Assembly (NCBI GenBank): GCA_010015745.1
Contig: ML978154.1
Coordinates: forward strand, 334,668-398,667
Direction of reading: 5' to 3'
Length of the DNA: 64,000 bases
DNA from: Setomelanomma holmii
Lineage: Eukaryota > Ascomycota > Dothideomycetes > Pleosporales > Phaeosphaeriaceae
The notes under the pieces are model-generated. The model had not been told where the DNA came from. It saw only the letters and a program-made list of their open reading frames with translations, and ran no database searches. A program made the position numbers and the translations under genes. Numbering within the stretch: the stretch's first letter is position 1; each line of letters opens with the position of its first letter. Below are positions 47,366 through 58,102 of the stretch, in pieces.

Positions 47366-48256
47366 CTACCTCAGAACCCTCCCAGCCCCCAACCTCAACT
47401 CCACCCTCTCCTCCTTCATCTTCCTCCTCTCCCCCGGCACCGGCCGATCCGCCAAAATAGCCTGCAACTTCTTATTCTGCACAATCTTCTTGATCGGGTC
47501 TTTTCCCCTGTACGTATTCACTGGACGCTTACTCTTCCCACCATCGGGACTGTCCTGGCCGGACTTGTCGACGGGAAGGTTGACCATGCGAATTGGCTGC
47601 GCGCCGAGAGGGGCGGTGAGGACGGGGCCGGAGGGTAGAGCGAGGTCGGAGGGGGAGTCTTGGAAGAGGGAGGAGAAGGGGCTTAGAGGAGTGGGTGGGT
47701 TGGCGAGTTGAGTGGGTTGGGAGCCGCAGAAGAGCGCAGAGGTTTGAGTGTTGTTGGCGGTGGTGTCGTTGGAGTTGTTGAAGTCGTCGATAGCATTAAA
47801 GTCGGGTTGGTCGACGGTGGTTGCAACGGTATGCTCATTATCGTCTGGGGCGCGGCGCTCAACCTGCCGGTCATATGTGGGATCTCCAGCACCACGATCA
47901 TCGGTGTCGTTGGCGTAGGTCATGCGGTCCTGGAGTCTGCCGAGCTGAAGGCGAGGTCGATACGGATTGCCGCGGCCATTGTAGTGACCTTCACGACCAC
48001 GACCACGACCTTGTCCACATCCATTCCCGAAGGTCATGCGACTCATGAGGCTTGGGGCGGTAGGCGCATTCGCTGGAGCTCGAGAGTGGTCAGTATGCAG
48101 ACGCCGGGGATATCCCCTCACGCGAGCACCAGCGCGAGCTGCGGAAGAGCTGCCATTGACTCCTGCGTTAGTGTTGGCGTTGCGGTACGGGCGACCTCTG
48201 CGTGGAGCCAAGTGGTTGCCGCCGCGCTGAGTCGAGCGATCGTTGGTTGGTGCCAT
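47366..48256 (-). CDS. Arg/Gly-rich low-complexity protein
   Basis: A single exon encodes 296 residues. The N-terminal third is RG/RGG-rich ('GQGRGRGREGHYNGRGNPYRPR'-type), the middle Asn/Asp/Thr-rich, and the C-terminus basic ('VNTYRGKDPIKKIVQNKKLQAILADRPVPGERRKMKEERVELRLG'). RG-rich tracts usually bind RNA and can be methylated; that is inference. An open frame of 252 codons lies antisense (47708-48466, plus), but its translation is Val/Ser/Thr-rich noise. The conserved-looking basic C-terminal stretch favours the minus-strand reading. No homologue recognised. Confidence 0.6.
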   Translation of the reverse strand: MAPTNDRSTQRGGNHLAPRRGRPYRNANTNAGVNGSSSAARAGARVRGYPRRLHTDHSRAPANAPTAPSLMSRMTFGNGCGQGRGRGREGHYNGRGNPYRPRLQLGRLQDRMTYANDTDDRGAGDPTYDRQVERRAPDDNEHTVATTVDQPDFNAIDDFNNSNDTTANNTQTSALFCGSQPTQLANPPTPLSPFSSLFQDSPSDLALPSGPVLTAPLGAQPIRMVNLPVDKSGQDSPDGGKSKRPVNTYRGKDPIKKIVQNKKLQAILADRPVPGERRKMKEERVELRLGAGRVLR

Positions 48257-49033
48257 CTTGTTATCGAACAGCTAGACTGTAGTTGGGACCCGCTGTGCAA
48301 TGGGAAGTTGAGCTCAGGCAGTCACAGTTGTTGTTGTCATCGTTGCTATGGTGGTGTTTTGCGGGGCCTGCAACTCCGTGTTTATATACATACAGTGCGC
48401 GCGGATAGCGTTCGGACCGGCGACGGCGACATGTGTCACCGGGCGATGAGGTGCGTTTGCAGGTGAAGAGGAGGTGAGCTCGGAGAGGAACATGTCCGCC
48501 TTGAGCATGACGCGATCTGTCTCCCTTTGTCGAACTGTTCTGCGACGACAAGAGGACAACGGACAAAAGTTTGTGTGGCATATACGAACAATCCAAAGAT
48601 CGCATTCTCGCAGAAAGGCATGCAGCACGTTAGAAGAGCGTGGACGCATAGAAGAGAGAATATTAGGAAAGAGTGACTAAAGATGAGAAGGGTTCAGGAC
48701 TACTAGACGATATGATAGAAAAGAGTTGAGTCGTTACCTCATACAGTACCATGAGTGCCAATGTATCATATCTAACAGTCAAAAGGCCTTCCATTCTTCG
48801 CCATCTGAACAGGCACGCGAAGCAAACAATGCCACCGGATATGCTATAATTAAAATTCAAAGTAAAGTCAGACCCGTATCCAAATCATAAACAGCCCATC
48901 GCCATGGGAAATACTGTAGCGCTGTGCGCGTGCACGCCTCTGTGCGCCGTAAGCGTCCTAATATGTGCAGCTGATGTTCAGAGAAAGCTGAGGACAATAC
49001 AGAAGAAAAGTGGGCAGGTCTAAATTACGCCGC
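48257..49033. other. Intergenic of about 780 bp
   Basis: Between the RG-rich gene start and the end of ubc8. No gene-like frame. Contains the ubc8 3' region near the right end. Confidence 0.55.
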
Positions 49034-50090
49034 TCAGATGTCTTCCATATTGCCCGCTGCCTCATCTTCATCGCCAGACTCGTAGCTGCCTACAGAGCTC
49101 ATCTCGTCGTCATCATCGTTGTCCTTGTCTGAGTCCTCGGCTGTGTCCTTGTTTGCGTACTTCTGTACGTATTCTAAGATCAAACTCGATTAGACATTGC
49201 CCATCGACGCAGCACGCCATGCCTACATACCCTTGACTTTTGCATCATAGCTCTTCGGCTCTCTCATTAGCAACGCCGCGGCCTCGCCATTCAGAGGGTC
49301 TGTCGGATTGGGATATCGGAGGAGCTGTGGAAGGAACACTTCGAAAATGTTGATCATATCATACATGGGAGACCATGTCTGATTGATGACATCGAGGCAC
49401 ACGGAACCAGATCTGCAAGCCAGTCAGCGCCTGTGCGAAGCCAAAATCCGATCTCAAAGCTAAGTACGAGACGAGAGTGCACGTACAGCTCGTCGATGTT
49501 GGGGTGGAATATTCTGTTGACAAAGCCTATGCTTGGGCTCTTGTACGGGTACTGGTCGGGCAGCTCGACGTGGATCTTCCAGAGGCCACCCTGAAATGGC
49601 GCTATTTGGTGTCAGCCCAGGTCCTCTTCATCGTCAATCTGCTCGTACTCTCTTCTGGGCCCTTGAACCTGACGTAGAACTCCTGCCTAAGTTGTGTCAG
49701 TCATGTCACATCTGGACCAAGATCGGACGGCATAAACGAACACTGCGACGTGGTTAGCCGACATTCTCGAAGCTTGCATCGTGTCGCATACTGTTATCGT
49801 TGACCAGTGTGACCTCATAGTCGCTCATCAGCCTGTTGTCCATCAGCGTTAGGCGATCAAGGTCACCGCGGAAGTGCTCGGTGTGGGTGGGTGAGAATGT
49901 AGCGGTGGTGTGTAACGTACATCCTGCTCCTATGTTAGTGCTTTATGGAGTGAATCGGAATCGCAGAACGTACTTCATGACCTGTGCGCAGCAGGAAAAG
50001 GCCATGTTAGCTGTTGCTCTCATTTGATGCCAGTCTACTGGTCTCTTGATCACCTACATCCGTCTCGATGCGCCTCTTTGGAGAACTCAT
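49034..50090 (-). CDS. ubc8: Ubc8, ubiquitin-conjugating enzyme E2 (UBE2H type), with 8-, 3- and 1-nt exons
   Basis: Nine exons: 50090-50058, 49981-49974 (8 nt), 49923-49921 (3 nt), 49832-49792, 49742 (1 nt), 49686-49649, 49601-49487, 49412-49231 and 49173-49034. They sum to 561 nt, 186 residues. The protein begins [40 protein letters not shown] in pieces, with the catalytic cysteine in '[31 protein letters not shown]' and a C-terminal acidic tail ([15 protein letters not shown] ... GNMEDI). The three tiny exons supply 'V-M-K', the next Met, and the middle base of Met in NDN-M-QEF. Every flanking intron has a GT donor, CTRAC-type branch and AG acceptor. In yeast, Ubc8 works with the GID/CTLH ligase in glucose-induced degradation of gluconeogenic enzymes. 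Confidence 0.9.
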
Positions 50091-51247
50091 GATGCCAGTA
50101 GTTTCTTCGCGGCCTTCCTAGTATGTACCCGTATTCCTGCTCGCTCCAGTCGGGAAAATCTGTGCAAGTATCGATCGGCTGTGGTGCCGCCTAGTCGCGG
50201 AATTCGTGAGGTCTGAGGTTGGTCGCGTCAGTCGCGGGGCTATCGATAGCCAGCAAGCGGGGGCTGGTTTGCTGGCAGGCCGTCGTAGATTCGCTGGCAG
50301 TACTTGATTTGGCAGGTCGGGGGAGATTCTTGTCGTGATCTTGGTGGTGGAGAGATGTGCTATGCAGGTCAAAGATGGTGTCATAGAGCATGGACAAGGA
50401 GCACAGGACACTGAGGTAATCGCGGTCACGAGCCCGGGAAGTCACGCGTGGTTCGGCAAGTCATGCCCGAAAAATGATCCGCCACCGTTTGATTCAGCGA
50501 GATGCAAAAGGCCGGACAGCGATATACAAAGCCCAGAAATTGCATATGCTAAGTTCTACCTCTTCTGAAGCTGTTAGTTGCGAAGAATGTTTGTTTCAGC
50601 TACTATGGTGTCTGCCTGATTTTGACACCTGATGATCGCCGAGCCAGTCAATGTCAAAGCCCAGTGTACACACCCTACATACGTTTCTCTAATATGAAAT
50701 CCCTCGGAATAAAGTAGAAAGCCTGTTGGAAGATACCAATGTTGGAGTAACAGGAGGCATGCGTAAATGCTGAGGGCTATGAGCGATCAGCCCGCTACCA
50801 ATGACAACCCAGCAATGCCGCTCTCCCCCGAGCCTCGGCCTCCAGGGTTCCAGCCCATCACCCGCACAATACGTCGAAACACGACCTCGCGCTGTACAGT
50901 CGTGGGGCAGTTCTCAGTCTTCTAGACGCATGCGACACGCCTCATCGCATTGCGGGGTGCATGGACGTAGCCGAGCACTTGCGGTTCCAGCCCTGACAAA
51001 GGGGGATCAGGCGGTCTGGCTGTTGCTGACTAGGAACGTTTTTAGCTCGGACCCTCGGTTCTTTGCTCACCAAGGGCCCGCGCAGTACAAGCTCTACAGC
51101 GCAACTTTCTGTACAGCTTCATAAAAGCGAATCGATCCCGCCCTAGTCATGGCTAGCAAATTTGCTTCCGTTTTCCCCTCACTGAAGTTACTAGACTTTG
51201 TTTCTTCAACACACCAACCATAATTCACTTTCCCCGCAACTCTTATC
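50091..51247. other. Divergent intergenic region between ubc8 and the ketopantoate enzyme gene
   Basis: About 1.16 kb between two outward-facing genes. Open frames are short and Ser/Arg-rich. The last 60 bp before 51248 are pyrimidine-rich, as expected of a 5' leader. No further element recognised. Confidence 0.55.
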
Positions 51248-52325
51248 ATGTCGCGTGCCCTTGTTAACATGGCTCGGATGTCCTCGAACATATATCGAAC
51301 AACACCACAACTCGCCCTGCTGTCGCCGTCGATATTGCATAGGCTTCGGCCTGCCTCACAGGTCAGATGGAGCTCACACTCGCCCTTGGGTGCTGCACCA
51401 ACACTAGCCCGCAAACCCGTCACCATCAACACCCTACAAAGTCTGTACCGTAAGGGGGAGTCAATCACCATGATTACTGCGCATGACTTCCCGAGCGCAC
51501 ATGTCGCAGATCACGCTGGTATGGACATGATCTTGGTTGGCGATAGTTTGGCCATGGTCGCCTTGGGTATGGAAGACACAAGTGAAGTACTGCTCGAAGA
51601 GATGCTACTGCACTGCAAGTCTGTCGCTCGAGCAACAAGAGCTGCTTTCACGGTATGTCGCTCGTATGTATTTCGCTGATGGTCAGCATGCTAACGTTCT
51701 CAAGGTCGGCGACCTACCTATGGGAAGCTATGAAGTCTCTCCCGAGCAAGCATTAGAGTCAGCTATCCGCGTGATCAAGATAGGCCGTGTCAAGTCTGTC
51801 AAGCTTGAGGGCGGGAAAGAGATGGCACCCACAATAGCCAAGATCACACAAGCTGGCATACCGGTGCTGGCTCACGTTGGACTTACCCCTCAACGGCAAA
51901 ATGCTCTCGGTGGATTCCGCGTGCAGGGGAAGAGCGTTGCGGCAGCTTCAAAACTTCTCGAAGACGCACTCGCCGTTCAAGAAGCAGGTGCATTCGCCAT
52001 GGTGATGGAGGCCGTGCCAGCAGAAATTGCTGAGATAGTGACAAAGGAGCTCAGCATTCCGACTATTGGCATTGGTGCTGGAAATGGCTGTTCTGGTCAA
52101 GTGCTGGTACAAGTGGATATGCTCGGCAACTTTCCACCTGGAAGATTCCTCCCAAAGTTTGTCAAGCAATACGGCAACGTTTGGAGCGAGGCCAAGAGTG
52201 CGATCGAGCAATATCGTATGGAGGTCAAGAGTCGAGCGTATCCTGCACCGGAGCATACGTACCCGATTTCGAAAGATGTGGTCAGTGAGTTCGAGAAGCT
52301 GATTGAGGAAAGGCGGAAAGGATGA
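51248..52325 (+). CDS. panB: 3-methyl-2-oxobutanoate hydroxymethyltransferase (ketopantoate hydroxymethyltransferase)
   Basis: Exons 51248-51652 and 51705-52325, with a 52-nt intron (GTATGT ... TCAAG), encode 341 residues. The N-terminal 45 residues are rich in Arg/Ser/Leu and lack acidic residues, a mitochondrial targeting signal. The enzyme core is unmistakable: 'ITMITAHDFPSAHVADHAGMDMILVGDSLAMVALG', 'VGDLPMGSYE' across the intron, 'VKLEGG', 'VLAHVGLTPQ', 'VMEAVPAEIA' and 'TIGIGAGNGCSGQVLVQVDMLG'. It adds a hydroxymethyl group from methylene-tetrahydrofolate to 2-oxoisovalerate, the first committed step to pantothenate and coenzyme A. Two in-frame downstream ATGs (for example MARMS) could also serve as start. 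Confidence 0.95.
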
Positions 52326-52556
52326 GATGTGGAAGTTGAGATCGTGTTGCATTTTCACAGGCGTTGGATGTTGTTGCTGTCGTTCATACCCATCGGTCAT
52401 TAGTAGCCAGTCTTCCAATTCTGCATATCAAGCGGATAGAAACCTCAGAATGCTTGGTCATCTCTCCTTGTACGATACCAGAAAGGTGATATGTATGGTC
52501 TATGAGTTTGATGGACGCTGTTGTCTGAAATCCACTTGGGCGACTGTGACGCGTTC

Positions 52557-53163
52557 TCACCCGAACGCCGGAGACATAGCATATCCCACAACGAGCTCTT
52601 CATTCTGTTTGAAGCACTATGATCAAGACCGTCAGTACAAACGCAAGAAGGGACCCCAATAGCTTACCGTCCATAGATTCCCCACACCCTCGTCCAAGGC
52701 AGGCGAGAAGACACTGCCAACATAACAAAAGACGCTCTCGTGATCCTTGACGCCTAGCTTCTTTCTCAAGAACTTGACGATGGTCTCAAAGCGCTGATTC
52801 GTTGAGAGCTTGAAGACACGCTGATTGAGGTGTGGTGCTGAGCCGATGGGCTGTAGTCGTATGGTTACTGCGAGATATTAGTCTTTGTAATTTGACAAGC
52901 CATGCGTTATACTGAGATTTGTAGTCGCAGAAGTTGGCTTTGATCTTCGGGACGGAGAAGAGACATAGAAGAGGCACAGATGAAAACTGCAATAAGTGCC
53001 ACCTGCCTTACTTACTCTTTTGAACTGTAAGATTTCCTGCAGTCTCGAGCGCTTTTGAGGCATCACGAGGTAGATTTGTGAGTACGACAGAAGCTGCCAT
53101 TGTCAGCGGGGCTTCTGTCGTCTCATCGTCCTCCGGTATCCGCTCTTCTGGTGCGCTAGACAT
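52557..53163 (-). CDS. atg12: Atg12, ubiquitin-like autophagy protein
   Basis: Exons 53163-53016, 52867-52668 and 52616-52557 encode 135 residues. After a short acidic N-terminus ([18 protein letters not shown]) comes '[14 protein letters not shown]', then the ubiquitin fold: '[40 protein letters not shown]', '[45 protein letters not shown]'. The C-terminal glycine, needed for conjugation to Atg5 through Atg7 and Atg10, is the last residue. The first intron is long for this window (148 nt); the second is 51 nt. The conjugate acts as the E3-like factor for Atg8 lipidation. An in-frame ATG 23 codons upstream exists but the shorter start matches the family. Confidence 0.93.
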
Positions 53164-53908
53164 GGCGACCTTGACGAGGTGTTGGATAAGGTGCAGCTGC
53201 AGTAATACGACCGAGCTTCGCCACTTCAAGAATGCCTCTTATAAGATTCCAGACAAGATGTAGAAATGCCTTGTAAGAGTGAGTGTGCAATTTGGAGATG
53301 ATGCGAGGTTGAAGAGTGAGGGTTGGTAGATTCTGGGAAGTCGCGATGTAAACGACTGCCTGACCAATCAGAAGAAGCGTGCAACCTGAGCAACGTCACA
53401 TCCAAACGCATAAGATTGCTCTTCTTCAAATCTACTGTCGCATTGATATTTGGTATGATATCTAATACGATAGTGATATATGCTATCGTCTGGTGCCAAC
53501 TGCACATCTGCTGCCACGTCTTCGTTCTGCTGAGGATATCAACCAAACCTCCATATAGTCGCCGCCTATTCATCCAACACACCAGCCAGCCATACTGCTC
53601 TCGCAAACAGTACTGACCAAAGACCACAGTGGTCGTGTCGCAGAAGAATGTACAATGACGCATGCATCATGAGCCTCCAGAGGATAAAATGCCACCTTCA
53701 AAACCCGTCCGAACCATGCTGAAAGGGGAAATGCTTGCGCCTCGAAAATGCTAGTCTCCAAAATGCTGTGCAACGGGTATTCGCTCGCAGAGTAAACAGC
53801 CATGAACCGGAGTGCCGGTCTGAAGTGAAAGGAAAGCTTAAGTAGAAGGTATGTCGTGTATTAAGTCATGCATGTACGCTGTTAGGGATGCCTCGTGGTT
53901 CGTTGGCC
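53164..53908. other. Intergenic between atg12 and dbf4
   Basis: About 745 bp, upstream of atg12 and downstream of dbf4. No convincing exon. The sequence contains several ATGATA/TATCGT-rich tracts around 53450-53490. Confidence 0.55.
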
Positions 53909-55767
53909 TCAATGACGGTCGAGCCGCGCAAGTAACTGATCGAGTTCAGCCCAGTTCTCGGTGGTGGCGGCGAACTTGCGGTGCTTGCGAGAGACGACGT
54001 GCTGTGCAATGTTGTTAGTTTACGAAATGGAGCGAGTGAACAATTGCCTTACCTCGTCGAAGTCATTGAACTTCTCCCGGCAGTTTTCACAATATCCGGG
54101 CTTCAGTTCTTTCTCGACAGTCTTGCGTCTGCGCAGCGCAGCCTGCTTCCGAGCCTGCCGCTCTGCATCTTCATCTTCAGGAATGAAGCCAAGGGTCTCC
54201 TGAGCCTTACGCTTCGCAGCACGCATAGGCGGCACGTGCTCCTGGTTGAGCATGGCCCTCACGTCGTTCATCGCTGACGAATGACCACTATTCGTATTGG
54301 CGGACGGGACGCTGTTCTTTTCCAGGACCTTGCGCTTGAGTGCATTCACCTCCTTACTATTTCCAGCTCGAGGTGCGGCAGCGGTGGAGGATATCATCTG
54401 AGATCGGATGGCAGAGGTGATATTCGAACCCTGCAGGCCAGATGCGATAGGCTCCCCTGCAATGAACCGCGGCATCGCTCTTATATTAGCTTGCGCACTG
54501 CCGAACAAGGGCGGTATACCGTCAGTGTTGGTACGCTTCGGGGGGATGGCCTTGGGAGGATCCAAAGGTTTCGACTCTTCGTCCTCGACTTTCGTCAGGG
54601 CAGCCGGGGCACTGGGTCGCCTCGCGAGGTTGTTGTTCTCGCCTAATGCAAGCTTCTCCTCGTTGGCGGACGCAGCACGTGTACGTGGCGCAGCAGTAGC
54701 AGGTCTCTGTAGCCTTCGTGCCTCTTCCTCCTGTTGTCGGCGTCCGAAGTGAGGGTCGTCGACGAACGGACATTTGCCATGGCCAGAAGCGCGGAACTGT
54801 GGCCACTTGCCCTTCTCCTTCTCCGCCACCTTCTGATACTCTCGAATCATGACGGGTCGCGTCGCCTCATCCATATCGTGAACATAGATGTAGCAACCTC
54901 GAAGCGGGATCAGGTCCTGTGCGGCGAGGACATAGTCGCGGTCCATCTTCTCATTCTGCAATAACCTCTGAAGATCGGCCGGGCGTGCCTTCTGCTGCGC
55001 CGTCAATGTGCTTTGACGCGTCTGGAAGCTCATAACATCCTCGCCGGTCTCCTTGTTGAACATGGTTTCTACCATGCGTTGCAGCTTGTCCACAGCCCAG
55101 ATCTTCATTCCCAGCTCTTTCGCCTTGTACAGCACGGCATCTCCACGTCCACTCTGCTTCTGCAAGGCATTGTCGAACACAGACTTCTTTTCATGGGCCG
55201 AGTTCTTGTGGGTAGAGGAACTAGATTCGATGTCGGCAGGAATTGGCCGCGACGTGATAACATGAGTGGCTTCCTTGGAGAAGAAAGTGATTTCGCGCTT
55301 GAACATGGTCAGCATGGTATCGTAGCTCAAGGAAGTATAATACGCACCGACCCCAGCAGTTGCGCCTTCCGCATGATCTTCTGTGACTCGGGCACACAGT
55401 CGAAATAGAAGACAAACTGCGGGAACAGCTTCTTGTAATGCCTGACCCATTGCCTAATGGTCTCGAGGTCACTCGAAGGCTTCTGCGCCTTCTCGGCTTG
55501 CTTTGAAAGGGCCTTGTTCTCGCGTGCTGCCTCAAGCTTCCTGGTCAATGCAGTAGCTGGTGCCCCACTGCGACGCACCAGGCCATGGCGGCGAGCTTCA
55601 GCATCGTCGACCTCAATGAGCTGCTTCTTCGCCGGTGGCTGGCCATACGCAACGTCCCTCTGTTCGCTCGCGTGCGAACGCTGTCTCTTTCCTCCGAGGT
55701 TAGATGGGCGTAAAGGCGAGTTTGTCGCGTTCTGCAGGTTGCCCAGAGGCACACGGCGGTTCGACAT
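53909..55767 (-). CDS. dbf4: Dbf4, regulatory subunit of Cdc7 kinase (DDK)
   Basis: Exons 55767-55348, 55297-54053 and 54001-53909, with introns of 50 and 51 nt, encode 585 residues. Motif N, a BRCT-like region, spans the first intron: 'FPQFVFYFDCVPESQKIMRKAQLLGSREITFFSKEATHVITSRP'. The middle (motif M) has 'PADLQRLLQNEKMDRDYVLAAQDLIPLRGCYIYVHDM' and 'HGKCPFVDD'. The C-terminal zinc finger (motif C) is completed by the last intron: 'KPGYCENCREKFNDFDEHVVSRKHRKFA', with the CCHH ligands present. Dbf4 binds and activates Cdc7, which phosphorylates MCM to fire origins. An upstream in-frame ATG would add 15 residues. ACGCG cores lie about 90-230 bp upstream of the start. Confidence 0.93.
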
Positions 55768-57142
55768 GATGGGGACGTGGGGCGAAGAAGGAGGCAGAAC
55801 CAATGTTGCCATGTATGGAAGGGTGGTTGGGACGGATGATGTATGGTGGAGGGGTTCGCGTAGTGAGCTCACGACGACGCGACGTGAGCGGGCACCTCGA
55901 GATTTTCTTCAGGACCGCGCCGTGGCCATATCAGTCTGCTATACGGTTGGTGGGAAAGAGACTGGTTAGTATGGGGCAATTGAGCGAAAGCCGGGGCGCG
56001 TCACTGGACGGTTCGTGGGTTCGCTGGGAGCGAGAGTGTGGTTGTTTGTGTGGCTGGTCAAGGCACAAATGCGCGAACCACCCTAGCGCGCTTTTGCACC
56101 AGGGTTGGCGGTTGTTGCTGTGAGAACCCTGGACCACAACAATGCCCTGTGCATTTGCATCCTTCCGCACGCCTTCTACACAAATACGCTGCATTGTTTA
56201 TCGTACCGAGCTCATGGAAGCTCCCTTTGCATCCTATCATTGAGCATTTCCTGAAATTCTCAGTGCGATGTTCTTTCCTGCGGAGCAATGCTACCCCACT
56301 TTTCGTCATCTGAGTTCGGTCTGGATGGAAAGAGCTCACATTGGATATTAGGCATGGAGCACCATTACCTTCGCGCTTTGCTTCTGTAGTCTTTGAGCAT
56401 ACATCGGACCAGTATCCTACTGCCACAACTGTTCAGTTCGATGATACGTGAGCTGCAGTCTAGCCTATTCCATAATTACATCCCGTCACTTCTCTCGTCT
56501 TCATCGCTTCACAGCTAAGGCATGACATCTGCCAGAAATGTTCGAGTATGATAGTTTCTTTGCTCCGATTATGACACTTTGGTGAAGTATGCCTTACCAG
56601 TCTTCACCAAGGAGTAATGCAGGCATGAGCGGTATGTACGCATATTTCATGTTGTGACCTTCATCTTCACAATCGATCGTGGCGACGAGCATTTTGGAAG
56701 CAAGAGTCGGAACCTGATCTCTAAATATCTGCAGGTACAGTCTTGAGTATACAATCACTAGAGTCCTCCTTTGGAGCGTTCGCGATGCAACTCTGAGGAG
56801 TTGTATGTTGGTTCGTCATCAGATCGCGCTTGCCGCACTGGCAGTGCAGCACTACTCGCTCTTGCCACCATCGCTGTCCCCTGCCTACTTTCTCTCCTTC
56901 ATAGAATTCCGTTGCTCTCCTATCTGCACACTTTTCGCATTGCACATGTTTCACGCGCTAACTCCAGCGTTCACTTTCGTTTGCACCGTCTGCACGTGCG
57001 CCTGACACCTCGTCTTCACTTTCACCCCAGCCAAGCACATATAAAATGTTGCCCCGCCATATAAAAAGAAGGACTCTTTCGCTCTCTCTAAAGCACCTGC
57101 CACATCGCCACACGCAGCAACTGCCGCGCTTCAACTGCTAAC
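55768..57142. promoter_or_regulatory. Divergent intergenic region between dbf4 and the RS-rich gene
   Basis: About 1.4 kb between outward-facing genes. On the dbf4 side there are ACGCG cores at 55857-55861 (minus), 55877-55881 (plus) and 55997-56001 (minus). On the other side, two TATA-like elements (TATAAAAT at 57040-57047 and TATAAAAAG at 57060-57068) precede a pyrimidine-rich leader (CTCTTTCGCTCTCTCT) 80-100 bp before the next ATG. No gene is evident in the middle. Confidence 0.45.
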
Positions 57143-58102
57143 ATGGCCTACAACCAGGATCGTCGCGTGCCGCAGCACCCGCCCAGCCGCTGGAACTCTT
57201 ACCGTCCCCACTACGATAACCAAGATCAAGGTCCATTCGAGCGCCGCCAGCCTGCAGGAGGTCGGACTCCGGTCTGGGGCAATGACCGTGACTCGCGTCC
57301 AATTCCTCAGTACTCCCAGAAAGACCGTAACGAAGACTCCCGCAACCCCAACAACATTGCTCTTCCGCCCCGTAAATATGGCCGACCCATCGAGCCCGAC
57401 TGGGAGAACGACACCGGCCCTCATCTATGGGACGAGCAGCTCGACCTCGACATGAACCGCACCTTGCGCGCCTATGATCTTGTCTGCAACTACGCCTATG
57501 ACTGTCCCCGTGGGGTCCGCTGGTCTGAAGAAGACATCCAGCTCGTGAAGCACACCGGCGCACATCTTCACGACGATGTTCGCGTTCTCAAGGCCTGGAA
57601 GCGCACTGTTTGCGAGCTTGGCGACACCGATCTAGACATGATGCGGAAGATTACTCAAGATGTGGAGAGCGTGCGGGAGCAGGTCAAGAATGCCCAGCGC
57701 GTGATTAGGGAGACTGAGCATGAGACGCGAAATCGCATGCTTAAGAAAGAGGAAGAGCATTTTGCTGTTCAGGACGTGAAGATGGACTATGAGGAGTACA
57801 CCGGCGATGCTAATCAGACCTATGCGCAGATCGGATACTATGACCAAGAGTACTTCGGTAATTCTAGGGTCTCTGGGTCCGAAGTGCATAGTGCTGACTA
57901 TCCCAGAGGCACTGAACGAGATGGTGATTCGTACAGCCATCGCCGCTCGCGCTCCCCACGATCTCGACGACCTCAGCACCGACAGCGCGACAACTATCGC
58001 CCTGGACCGTCCCTTCGGGACAAGGCTGACTATCGACGAGGAGCTGAATCTGATCGATCGAGCGTTGTTGGCCGATTGGGCAAGCATGACCTCACCCACT
58101 AG
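57143..58102 (+). CDS. Hypothetical protein with Arg/Ser-rich C-terminus
   Basis: A single exon encodes 319 residues. The first 100 residues are Pro/Arg/Asn-rich and disordered. The central part is helical: 'EQLDLDMNRTLRAYDLVCNYAYDCPRGVRWSEEDIQLVKHTGAHLHDDVRVLKAWKRTVCELGDTD' followed by a coiled coil ('VESVREQVKNAQRVIRETEHETRNRMLKKEEEHF'). The C-terminus is RS-rich ('SHRRSRSPRSRRPQHRQRD'), as in splicing or mRNA-processing proteins, but that is inference only. The strong TATA-plus-pyrimidine promoter suggests high expression. No family recognised. Confidence 0.65.
   Translation: MAYNQDRRVPQHPPSRWNSYRPHYDNQDQGPFERRQPAGGRTPVWGNDRDSRPIPQYSQKDRNEDSRNPNNIALPPRKYGRPIEPDWENDTGPHLWDEQLDLDMNRTLRAYDLVCNYAYDCPRGVRWSEEDIQLVKHTGAHLHDDVRVLKAWKRTVCELGDTDLDMMRKITQDVESVREQVKNAQRVIRETEHETRNRMLKKEEEHFAVQDVKMDYEEYTGDANQTYAQIGYYDQEYFGNSRVSGSEVHSADYPRGTERDGDSYSHRRSRSPRSRRPQHRQRDNYRPGPSLRDKADYRRGAESDRSSVVGRLGKHDLTH

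Noticed and set aside
47708..48466. A 252-codon open frame on the plus strand
   Set aside because: It is antisense to the RG-rich gene, and its translation is Val/Ser/Thr low complexity produced by the RG codons read backwards.
49687..49791. A nested twin intron (stwintron) instead of a one-base exon in ubc8
   Set aside because: In a stwintron the inner intron interrupts a splice site of the outer one and no exon base remains. Here one T must be kept to hold the frame, and both introns have complete sites of their own.
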